Under the pieces are notes generated by a model. The model saw only the letters and a list, made by a program, of their open reading frames with translations, had not been told where the DNA came from and did not search any database. The translations under genes were made by a program, and so were the position numbers. A stretch of 64,000 nt of DNA from Isoetes taiwanensis (lineage: Eukaryota; Streptophyta; Lycopodiopsida; Isoetales; Isoetaceae): positions 6,068,926-6,132,925 of the forward strand of contig JAJEKV010000038.1 in assembly GCA_021234155.1 (NCBI GenBank), in the 5' to 3' direction. Below, in pieces: positions 45,113-56,065 of this stretch (within the stretch, counting starts at the first letter, position 1; each line of letters opens with the position of its first letter).

Positions 45113-45767
45113 ATTGTGACATCTATTTGCCGGAGGTATTCAGCAAACGCATCATTCTGAAACCATTAAACAATGCTGATTCCTTATTTGGATGTAGCAC
45201 AACCAATTGTTATTATGATCTATTCATGACTGGAAGGTTTTGGTCCATACTACATAACCTGTTGGAATATCATAAGTTAAATGCTCCTAATAGGGTTGTC
45301 TTATCTCTGGTGTACCTTATGGCCATATGTAATACATAAGGTATTCTGAAATTAAACTAAAGATCTTGCAGCCACATCTCTTTTTGCTAACCAGGTTAGA
45401 TTGAGTTTATTTGCTTTATTATAAGAAAATATGATTCACCATCTTTTGATTCATTGAAAGCTTTGGGTATAAAAAAAATAATATAAGGATGGTCTTAACT
45501 GATTGGGGCTTAGATGGCCCAAAGTGTCTGATACCTCTACATCTTTTAAGAATTATGGATGTTGGCCCAATGTATCTAACTGTCCAAATGCTAGTCTAAT
45601 AAAAATTGACCTTGGCCCATTGTGCCATGTGCCACATATTTGGGGACAATGTGCCTAATAATAATAATAATAATATTAATTGTTTCAACTTCTCGAAATA
45701 AGATAGTTTTGAAAAACCTTTTTTCTGGTATAAGGATAGTTAGAGCTATCTATTTTCTTCTTAGTGT

Positions 45768-45811
45768 AAGGAAGTAGGACCCTCTTTTTATAGGGGCGGT
45801 CCTACTTCCTT
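45768..45811. repeat. Perfect 14-bp stem hairpin
   Basis: AAGGAAGTAGGACC (45768-45781) and GGTCCTACTTCCTT (45798-45811) are exact reverse complements around a 16-bp loop, in the spacer between the two 1.7-kb repeats. Confidence 0.85.
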
Positions 45812-45857
45812 TATAAAAGATGTGTCCTACATCCTGAGGGAGGGATGTGGAGAAATA

Positions 45858-47614
45858 GAAGAAGAAGAAGAAGAAGAAAAAAGGAGAAAATGGTCTCAAA
45901 ATGTTGGGGCTTTGCTTCAAACTGGCAAAGATGCAAATACTTAGCTAAGATGCTAAAATGTCAATGCAAAAATATTTTGGTTAAAATCTTATATATGAGG
46001 GGCATGAGCCCAAAGAATTAATGTTAAAAACTTGTAAAGACGTGCATGTCAAGGGCATGAGCCAAAAGAATTAATGTTAAAACTTGTAAAGTGGTGGCCC
46101 TTTGACTATGTACTATTATTGTTATTAAATTTTCTATAGGTGGTTTTTTGTGGGCATGCAAGAGGATGCCATACATATGACCTTTAAGTAAATGGGTTGC
46201 ATGTGCTTTTGCCAAACTTTTTGGGGCAACAATAAGCTTTAATTGTTACGTTTGAAGATACTAATTCGGCCTACAAGAGGTGCAATGCAATTTTCTCATA
46301 CGAATTATTTTGGTTAACTTAAAAGTTTGCATGCATAGCCATATGGCGCTAAATGGTGGATATCTTTGATAAAGGTAAAAAGCTTTACATTGTTACAATT
46401 TGGGTGGACGTATAGGAGCATCGGTATTTTGTGCCCTAAATAGTTGGCCGCTTGGCCGCATGAAAATCCCGCCTTGCACATGGTACGTGAGTTATGGGCG
46501 AATAAAAACTATGAAAATGGATGGGCTTCATATAGCCAAATCCCGCTCGGAGTCCGTAAGGATGATTTTGTTTGAAATGCCGGATTTAACTTGATGGAAT
46601 ACTTCTCATTGTGATCGTAAAGGTGGACATTTCAACAAATAATTTCAAAAGATTTCAATGCCATAAAAGAGTTATTGCATGCACACCGGGTAAGCCCATG
46701 GTTTTCAAAATAGTGGCTCAAATTTTGTGGCCATGGATTTGATATTTTCTATGGATGTATATAGGTTTACAAATAATAGATCAGTTTCAATGGAGTACAT
46801 GCAAATGAATGGACAAGCTATGTATGGCGGAGACATCCCAATTCATATGAAAATGGGGACTCTCTCTCTCCCCGGTTCTATTTTCAAGAAAAGATCATTG
46901 TAGGCAAGGTTGTTAAACATGGAATAACCAAAGATGGATTTAAATTATTGGTGAGATCCTTCCAAAATTTGGGATTATGAATCGCTCACCGCTTAAGAAT
47001 CTAATAGTTGTTTGGATCTTCTCCTCGCATTTTTTATGCCTTTTGAAGATTATAGCATGGTTGCAAAAGTGGGTCGTGACCAATGACTAGTGTATTCAAA
47101 TGGCTGACCTAAGCTTGCTTCGTTGATAGGAAAACTCGATTATGAAACTGGATCATGAAAGTAACAAAGGAAATGAGTTTGAGTATTCAATCATATTAAG
47201 AAGAAAGTCCAGAAATCCTTTATGAAATGTTATGTGTTCCACGCTTTGAATTCTTACGTTATGCAGTATATTGGAGTAAATAAGCCTTTTGACTACACAA
47301 TAAATGATTCCAAACAAGTTAAGGTTTCAAGTCTGGCTAAAGACCAAATGTAATACTTAAAGCTATCTAGTTAAAGAAAGAAAAGATATAGTGGATCAAA
47401 ATTTGGACCGAAGTGAAGATTTTGTCATGAGAATCAAGATTAAATGGAAGTAGAGTATTCGATGTATTCGGCTTAAACACAGGATACATTGGGAGCGTCT
47501 TATCGAACCGTAAGCGAATGGTAGTTTTCTAGCATTATTTTAGTCCCAGAGTCTGTGGGAAAGAAATATATATTCAAGAAGAAGAAGAAGAAGAAGAAGA
47601 AGAAGAAGAAGAAT
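45858..47614. repeat. 1.7-kb direct repeat, copy B, with GAA runs at both ends
   Basis: Same order of blocks as copy A. Many CAG/CTG-containing words of copy A are altered: for example CCTGGCTGCTG has become CGCTCGGAGTCCG near 46545-46560, and ATGCCAGATAAC has become ATGCCGGATTTAAC. The terminal GAA run is at 47575-47613. Confidence 0.85.
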
Positions 47615-47619
47615 TTCAT

Positions 47620-47985
47620 GCTGGAGCAGCCACCCCACCTGCTGCCGCCCAAGACTGCTGGCCCACGTCCATCCTTTTTCATTATTATTTGCCCTTTTGT
47701 TTCCATTCGTCTATATTGCCTTTGTATTTTTCGTCCATATTAACTCCATTCACCTATTTGCCTTTTTTACATCCATGTTTGCCTCCTTCCACGTTCCCTT
47801 TGATTTTTCATATGCAACATTCCTTACAATATGCCTTTTTATTTCCGCTAATTTTTTTTCAATGTACTTAGCTCATCATACTTAGCTTTTACCTTGAGTA
47901 TGTTACTTCGGATCTTTATTCTATTATTCACCAAGCATTAAGCGTTGCTTTACAATTTGACGATAGCTACGAATTTTATTTATAT
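47620..47985. other. No gene recognised, T-rich
   Basis: Pyrimidine-rich DNA downstream of the GAA run; the ORFs here follow from base composition. Confidence 0.4.
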
Positions 47986-48386
47986 CTATTTGCATTTGCA
48001 AGTTATGTAATTTTTCCTCAGATGAACGACACACCGATCTTTTTATTTTTGAGTGCCTTATGCTCCGTGCTAAAGGAACACCGATGCCACGCCGTGACAT
48101 AATCAAAGATGTTACGCTTTCCGATTTGGCGCGTCTTCCTAGCGTGACGCCAGGCCAAATTAATGCTGAATGCCTTTACTCAATCAACTCACTATCAGGC
48201 ATTGCTGATTCTCAAGTGATTCAATTTGAAATGGAAAATCTGGAAGGAAGCCGCTATATGAAAATCGAAACCGTACTCCAACTTTATCTAATGCAGGAAA
48301 AGTGGTTGCAAGAGCATGAGGATTTTGCATTAATATTCACTTGCATTTCAGTTTCATCCCATGCTACATTTTGTTGGCCTTGGTGA
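47986..48386 (+). other. Exon-like ORF of unknown family
   Basis: One frame stays open upstream of the ATG at 48060 and reads SSDERHTDLFIFECLMLRAK, then DVTLSDLARLPSVTPGQINA and FEMENLEGSRYMKIETVLQL to a stop at 48384. Amino-acid composition is protein-like. A TTTTTCCTCAG splice-acceptor-like sequence lies at about 48011-48021. I do not recognise the family, and no neighbouring exon is visible. Confidence 0.3.
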
Positions 48387-48865
48387 TTTGTTGAATAAGT
48401 TTTCTTCTTTGCATTTATCAAGCATTGTTATTTAGAGCTTTTTGGCAAACTTTTCAAGCATGCTAAAAAGATGGTTAATTTTGTAATAGTCAAGTTGGTA
48501 ATTTATCTATTTGAAGTACAGGCTTGGCAGAGTGCTTGAATTACAATCTCAGAGTATATTGGAGTCGTACTGCAATTAACAAATGGTAAACTATCACATT
48601 TCTCTGCAGAAAATCTTGGCCTGAAACAAGTTCAAGGTAAAGAATGGATGCTGACTTGAACAACTCTAGAAGCCAGCCTCCTTGAGGTAATAATATAGTT
48701 TCAAATGATAGTTTGTAATTCATTATAGTTCATATGCTATTCATAAACCCAGAATCACACATCTATGTTCACCCCAACTCACAGGACCACATTTATTCTG
48801 GTGACATTTGTTGACTTATGTCTCGAAAATATTTTGAGTTAACATATTATTCACTGACACACATT
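48387..48865. other. No gene recognised
   Basis: A/T-rich, nothing identifiable. Confidence 0.5.
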
Positions 48866-49185
48866 AGTCCCTGAAACCCCTTTGGCTTGGGGCATACTGA
48901 GGTAGACTCAAGACGAGAGCTGCTGGATAGTATATTCACCCTTTATTCCTGGTCTACACCGGAAGCAAAGTCTCTATCAGGTGCATATGTACAAATTAAG
49001 CACCTGGGAGTAACAAGATTTCCAAAATGTGAGATTTGAGGTATTATACTGCGCGGTAAGACTTCCGGTATATGCAAAACATAATTTAGGGGCCTCAGTT
49101 TCTATTACCCCCGTGTGAATATGCACCCAAACTCAAAGGCCTGCAAGGGGGACGAATTAATGTTAATGGTAGTAGTGTGCTGTTT
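48866..49185. mobile_element. MITE-like palindromic element, diverged copy 3
   Basis: AACCCCTTTGGCTTGGGGCATA, then GACGAGAGCTGCTGGATAG, TTCACCCTTTATTCC and TCTACACCG follow the order of the loop of the element at 20962-21486. It closes with GTGTGAATATGCACCCAAAC. The outer arms are largely lost. Confidence 0.65.
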
Positions 49186-51631
49186 ATATTTAACTCAGGG
49201 GTTCCTTGTTCTCTGGCCTTGGGACAGGGTTAATATAGTCGAAACATGTGTATGTATGACAAGTAAAAATATAACATCTAATACTTGAACATCTAATAGT
49301 TGAATATCACCATATGCACAATATAGGTACTCAAATTGCTGTAGATAATAACTTCTAAAGGATAGTGATTTGGGTCCATTTGAGGAGATAATATACAACA
49401 AGTCTCCATTGGCATTGTGGTAGCAAAACCTGAGGCTAACAAGTCCATTGGCATTAGAGCAAACCTTGAAACTAAGAATGAAACAGATGAAGCACCTCAA
49501 TAATGATATAAGGTAAATGCTATCCTACATCCCCATTTATGAATCTCCATGGAGTCCCGAGGCCACCATGAATAAATATACGTAGTATGTTGCAGTTTAA
49601 TTTTGCTAAATGTTGATGGCAGGCAACCTCAATGAGTTTGTTGTATCTGAAGTTTATGAATATGTCAAATATAGAGGTTATAATCAACATAGGAAGATAG
49701 ATAAAAAAAGGACACAGCCGAAATATTCCAAACCAGCTATATGCTGGCAGAATTAACCACCTTTTACGCATCCATTGATAAAGTCAGGCAAATTTGCATT
49801 AAAAGATAAAGAAACCCTTCAACAGGACAAACCCGGTCTAATGGTGAATATGAGAAACCTTCTTCCCGCTGAGATCAACGCGGCAACCCTTCAACGAGAA
49901 TGGACGGCAGCATGAAGCACATCCTCAATACGTGATAATAATATTGTGAATGCTATCCCCATATCCTCAGATTTATGAATTCCAATGAAACTGAAAACCA
50001 TCACAATAAATGGATGCCTAGCATGCTGCGGGCCTAATTTTGCCAAATGTGATGGCAACCCCAATGGAGCTGGTTGAATGCTTTATGCTCATGATAAGCC
50101 AAATGTATGTAGAAGGATACTTGAGGAAGGTTTTTATCTGGCCTCAAAATACTTCTCCCAAATAATTCCAGTCAGAAGCAGAATGTAAATGGCCCAAAGA
50201 TTGATGCTAACTTTGCAAATACTATACCACTGTTTATCTTTTATAACTATTGATGGATAAACTGTTTGGTGCTTACCCGGCTTTATGAGGGGCAAATCGT
50301 ACGAAGTATTCCAAAGGTTTTATTCTAACCTTGCTCATCCGAATCCAAAATATTATGAATATGGTCCGGGCATCAGCAATAGTAGTTTCAGATCTTTAGT
50401 CAGCAAATGGCGATTTAGCTCCCGACCGTCGCATTTTCAAGATCCGAGACCGTGGACGAAGTGAGGAAATTAGGAAGATCAAGAGTGTAAGATATTCCGA
50501 TTTACCTGGCCCGACAATACCAACAAGGCACAAATGCTGGGCCCACTCAAGATAGCAAGAACCGAAGAATCAGTTCTAAACTCCGCGACTTAAATCGCTT
50601 TTGAATGTTAATACAGTACTGCAGACATGGCTAGATTTAACAAATATATAAGCCATCCTTCTCACACCGTAAATCATAAGGCAAATGGCATTCCTTTTCC
50701 ATAAGCCATCCTGAACACATGGGCTTGGTTAGATATTCTCCGTGCTAAAACCAGCCTACTGTTTGCAAACCATGCCAAGACCCATGCCTTAAACCCACAA
50801 AGCACCGAGACCGCCTTTACACATGTCTCACCAAAGAAATATAGAAGCAAACTGGGATAACTAAACTAAAATTAAGTGTCTGATGCTTTATGATGTTCAA
50901 TTTAAGATAATTTGGGAAATTTGGCAGAGTAACCATTGAAAAAATACTAAAAACTATACTGATAGAGGCGACCTAGATGTACCAATTAGGTACGCTTCCA
51001 GGAATACCATCATCAAATCATAAAACCGAAATGTACAAAAATAAAAAGAAACCCCGCGAGAATGCCATTCAAGATGATCTAATCAAAACTACCCACCCAT
51101 TATCTGTTCAACAAATTAATCAGAATTGTATTGATTATACTAATATCGGCATTATCTTCACAAATCCTAACTCATTGTAAGTACCAACAAATCTTTAAAG
51201 TAAAACCATGGCACGATCCTATTCCACCCAATGTATCCATTATTCCTATGATACTTCAGAGTAAAGACGCCCTGACTTTCTGCACCGACCTGCACCTTCT
51301 CAATCAGGCTCCATTGCTAACTAAGAACACCATTAGATTTAAGTCTCGGTCCAGCCCATAAATATTTGATTATGTCTATCCAAATATTCATTCACACACG
51401 CCCCAGACCTACAACAATATGTTTATCCAATTTATACCCATGACTAACACGCCCGCCATCACGGCCATATTTAGCAGGTTGAAAAGTATTGATTCAATCA
51501 TAGTCAATTAATGGATATTCACCATTCAAGGGATCTTGAGTATTCATGGATATTCCCTTTTCTACCGAAACTGGGGAACTTGCAAACCTCGACCCGGAAT
51601 AGAGTCGAACGGAACCGAGTTAAACTTCTAG
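49186..51631. other. No gene recognised
   Basis: About 2.4 kb of A/T-rich DNA; two similar stretches near 49400-49620 and 49880-50060 (GCATGAAGCACATCCTCAAT, AATGATGGCA-type blocks) look like a diverged tandem duplication. Confidence 0.4.
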
Positions 51632-51657
51632 TGTACTTCGTTCAGTTACGTATTGCT
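51632..51657 (+). other. Oxford Nanopore ligation adapter sequence
   Basis: The 26 bases from TGTACTTCG through TTCAGTTACG to TATTGCT are the core of the Nanopore ligation-kit adapter top strand as I remember it. This is a technical sequence. It implies untrimmed or chimeric reads, so contiguity across 51632-51657 is doubtful. Confidence 0.88.
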
Positions 51658-54600
51658 TAAAAGCGTATATACTCCATAATCACATATAAAAGCCCAGTGT
51701 GGCGCGTTCATCAAAAGTACTTCAAGATTCGAAGTAGTTACTACTGTAAAAGAATGAAACCAAATTGCCCATATATCCCGCGATGTGTGGTATGCCAACA
51801 ACCAAAGAAGCGAACGCTCAAATTCAAGAGGTGGAACATTTGAGCATTCGGATGCCTTAAATGGGGAAGCTATAACGCACTAGACTTTACTTATAAGAGG
51901 CCATGAGAAGGCCATGATCGTTGATGGTCATGATCGATCAACTATCAAAGATGGCACATTTCTTACCATATCGCTGCGGTACGGCAGTATCTTCTTTATA
52001 GAGCAATTAAATTCCAAGTTCATAATTGCCTTTTGACATTTTGGCACAATCCTCAAATTATGGATATTTTGCAATATAAGCCCACAAATGGATGGCGGAT
52101 GGGCAGCATCCAGCCAGTTCTAGAAGACATGTTGAGAAACTATTTGAACAAGCAGGTTGAAGTGGGCCTTTATATCTGCATCCAATAGGTACAAAGTAAG
52201 AGTCATCAAAATCCCACAACCCCACCCCTTCATGGTTAATTATGGCTATCAGCTGACTGACTCCCAGTATCTCCTAGTGGCTCAGTAAGTAGAGAGTCTA
52301 GCGGTAGGCATGGGAATGCGTACATAAGTATAAGAAAGGAATAGAGATCAGGGAGTGCAGCAAGCCAAGAATGAGCAAGTACGAAGCTTGCTCCAAGGTG
52401 GGGCAGAACCATTTTCAATCAATAGAAAAGTGGAAACACAATTTTATAAATTGGTTGCTGCCATGTCCAAACATGCATAAAGTCTTCCATGTGTGTCTTA
52501 CGTAGAAACATCACGCAAACACGGATTCTAAGTCGGCAATGTTATTAGAAATGACCGAGGCTTGGTTAGAAATTTTCAGGAACATACTTCTTGACAAGTC
52601 GTTCAAGAAGACAAAGAAAGATTACGGATTCATAGCAATAGCGATCAAGTGGACAAAAGAGTACCAATATTTATGGAGAATGCAAAGGGGCAAGTTGTCT
52701 CCCATTTTAGTCGACAACGACACTGCTCGATTGAGTGGCTTCGCTTTAGTTGCATAGGAGCTAAGGTGGGGCGTTGCATTCATCTAGTGTAGATGCAACA
52801 ACATGCATGATAGGAAAAGCCTCGCATCAGTGGTCATTATGGGAATTTCGTCGTTCCTTACTCTATCTCAACAAAAGGTGCAAGCATTCTAGGTATGCTT
52901 ATATGGGTAGGAATGATAGGATGCATGAGGTCATTGGCCATGATGAGGAAAGCATCATTTTCTTAAGCATGAGTAATTGCGTATATTCATACCTAGATAT
53001 GTAGCTTGGAATAAATTTTTGTTTAAAGGGGGTGGACCACTTAAACCACATTAAATATAATAAATGTAATTGCTAATATGGTGTGTGACCCTACATGCCA
53101 AAGTTGAGGAAAGTGGAGCAAGCAAGAGTGCACCACGTGGAGTGATGCATGATCCAGAGGGATATGACTTATCTTTCAAACATAATTGATAGCTTGTTCT
53201 TGCATCTGAAGTAAGATAAATTGATTCAATCTTTGAGCATGATATAAGATTTTTGAGGTAAAGGAAGATCATGTACCTGTACATGTGAGCGTTCCCCATG
53301 AATGTTGAGCTCTAAAATGATGTTGAGCTCCAAAATGACGCCATCTCACACATATGCTTCACGTTTTTAGATCTGTATCATTGCATCCAATCCAAAAAGC
53401 AAAGGCTATTGCATGTCACAATCTAGGGCTTTAGAAATAATAGGGCATTTTATGAGACTTATTTTTCTAGCTCAAGAATCTTCAAAAACTTTCTAGCAAC
53501 AAAAGCACACAAAGAAAGACACATAAACTTCATCTTATTGCAAAAAACTATACCGGAACAAATTACCTTGCCCACAAATCCCACTTTAACACTAGAGTTG
53601 TTACTGGAACTATTTTGGGTTCATCCACGAAATTGATCCAGCATACACTCTGCCACTTAGAAGCATCGAGTATCTAGCAGAGAATTTCCATTTTGAAGCA
53701 CCATCGATGGTTAATATGAACAGCTCCAAAAAAAATGGACGTGCGCCTATTTTCTTGGAGTTTTTGTCTCTTTCTCTCACATTTTCTGTTACATGCCATT
53801 TCTTGCCAAAAAGCGTGAGAGAAAAGCATATTCCTTCCCGAATTCTGAAGCGCTATATTACGGTAGTTTGATTGCTGCCCTTGTAGAGGGTAGCTGCAAG
53901 GGTGATTCTCCAAGCGTCGGTACTTCCATTTTGAATACCAATTTCCTTATATTTATGAAGTCGACTCTGCTCTTAATCCATCCTTCTATGGAGACAAAAG
54001 GATTTTGTAATTATCCTTTGGGAAAATTCATAGGTTCGGTTAGTTGCTCCGGCAAAATTTGATGAGTACATTATGATTGGATTGATTATAAAATTTACGA
54101 TTTGAAATTGCTCTCGGTCAAATCTGACTCAAATTGTTAATATCTCATAAGATCTGGATTGATTGATCTTTTGTCGGCAATTTGTTAGAATGGCGTGTCG
54201 GAATGTGATCCGATCACTTTTAGTTAAATTTCTTTCTCTCATGTCTCTTTCCCGGTTTTCCTTTTTCCCCTTTAGGTCGTCAATTTTACGCATGCCCTTT
54301 TGTTGTTTATTACTGAACAACACGCAATAGTTCCAATTTTTCACAAAACCTAAAAATTTAGCCTTTCTTCATTTTGCAACCTTCCGCACCTTCGCTCTAG
54401 AAAAAGAGCCTGCATTCTCGAATTCTAAAATCGCTTTGAAAATCCTCCCGGGAAACACATCCCCTTTTTGGAAATTTTACCTTCTGCCAATTTCACGAAG
54501 TTCCTTTACAGGACAATCTCTACGCTGGTCCAGATCGCGGGGGCATTCGCCATCCTATAAATCACAATACTCAAGCTCCTTTCCTTATGGAGTTTCGAGA

Positions 54601-54780
54601 AAATTATGGGCGAGTGCGGCTTTTCTTGATACTCTTCATTTCTTTTCTCTTCTTCTCCACTCTTGAGAGGTTTATTTTTGGCTTGATCCAAGACTTATCT
54701 GCTGATTTTTGGAGAAAATTTGTCTTGAGCTCTGTAGTACTTTATCTGGTAGGAAGATTGGTTTTAATCATGTAGTACTA
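51658..54780. other. No gene recognised
   Basis: About 3.1 kb. The ORF at 52539-52757 (MLLEMTEAWLEIFRNILLDK...) and others are short and without motifs. Pyrimidine-rich DNA near 54230-54660 resembles leader or intron sequence but no gene can be built. Confidence 0.4.
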
Positions 54781-54952
54781 GATGGATAAAGATGTTGAAT
54801 AAGCATATTGATGCAGAAGCTTGGTCATGAAATTGATCATATGGGATCTTGGTGCTTAGACATTATACAGTGCAATAGAGAGGCCTTATCTTTGTAATTC
54901 TTCCAATCTGTTTAATATAAAATTTCTTTCCTTCAAAAAAAAAAATAGTGTT
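54781..54952 (+). mobile_element. Poly(A)-ended retroposon tail (LINE-like)
   Basis: TTTGTAATTCTTCC then TTTAATATAAAATTTCTTTCC and an A11 run at 54942-54952. The end resembles the 3' terminus of plant LINEs. No ORF upstream is identifiable and no target-site duplication was found. Confidence 0.45.
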
Positions 54953-55531
54953 AAACTAGACTTGTCGTCACTAACATCCACAAGTCTGCTCCGCTACTTC
55001 ATGTCATATTTGAGCCTCCTTCATTTACATGATGAAAACTCCTGCTGCACTCGCACTGCTTGTCATTAATCTGTTCTTCAAAGGTGAAAAAATCTAGTCG
55101 CCTGAAACTGCATAAAAAAAAAATCAAAGCCATCAAAATATATTTGTCTCGATATTTCTACAATCTGTTCAGAAATTTTGCATATATTCCATCTCCTTCA
55201 CTACCATTCTAAAGCATGCACTTCGGGCAACCAGAAAAGAATCTTGAGATCCTAGCCACTTGAAATAAAGTTCCTTTTCACACGACTATCTTATTCCTAA
55301 AAGTATCTAATAGGAGTATGCCACTTAAGCGAAAGAGGGTGAAGTTGCTTTCACACTATAAAAAATCAGACATGTCTCATTTAGGTTTGCGTAGGTTCGG
55401 TAAAGGAAATGGAGTCTTATTTTATACCAGGGGACTTCCACCACCATAAAATAAGACACCACTAATAGATGGTCTTATTTTGTGATAGTTTTCACACTAG
55501 TGTTTGTTAGTGTCTTATTTATGCAAAATTT
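54953..55531. other. No gene; small inverted motif cluster
   Basis: GTCTTATTTTAT (55412) and ATAAAATAAGAC (55443) form an inverted pair, with further GTCTTATTT copies at 55471 and 55511 and a CACTATAAAAAAT start at 55356. It may be a short MITE. Confidence 0.35.
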
Positions 55532-56065
55532 ATGCGTGGCCCAAGGCGCATGAACATTCTCTTTCCACTTGACCTTAGGCAGAATTTTTACTGTTGTGCA
55601 ATTCTCCTCTTAGCAATTGGTTTCCAATTCAACCTCACTGACACAGCCACAAGTGTGTCTAGACTTTTGGCAAACTCTCCACAAATCTTCTTGCATTCTT
55701 CCCTTATTGCGAAGTCAATTCTTGCTGGAACCAGGTCTTTTGCTTCTCCTCAAATGCTACCTTCAATAAAACAATGTGGTAGAGGGTTAAAAAATTTGAG
55801 ATATAACATGTGGCACGGTAATAAATGTTATATCCTCTTTCAACACAATCTAGTATCTGATCTTGCGATGAAATGGCAAACTTCTAGGTTCTACATTTCA
55901 AGCATTGATATATTGATCCAAATGATGATGTTTATCATTCTCCTGACAACAAATTTGGAGTATTCACCTTTTCTTTCAATTTTGTATGGGCTTTGGAACA
56001 TTAGCGAACACCATTTAGAGTATAAACACGTAATACCTTTACTAAGTGGTATGATTAGAAATTAG
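55532..56065 (+). CDS. Unrecognised 177-codon ORF
   Basis: MRGPRRMNILFPLDLRQNFY to SGMIRN, followed by TAG. The start RRMNILFPLDLRQNF faintly recalls the DLR segment of BAHD acyltransferases, but the HXXXD and DFGWG motifs are absent and the second half is A/T-driven. Probably a pseudogene piece or chance ORF. Confidence 0.2.
   Translation: MRGPRRMNILFPLDLRQNFYCCAILLLAIGFQFNLTDTATSVSRLLANSPQIFLHSSLIAKSILAGTRSFASPQMLPSIKQCGRGLKNLRYNMWHGNKCYILFQHNLVSDLAMKWQTSRFYISSIDILIQMMMFIILLTTNLEYSPFLSILYGLWNISEHHLEYKHVIPLLSGMIRN

Noticed and set aside
55532-56065. BAHD acyltransferase fragment
   Set aside because: Only a weak likeness around FPLDLRQNF; the HXXXD and DFGWG motifs are absent, so I left it as an unrecognised ORF.
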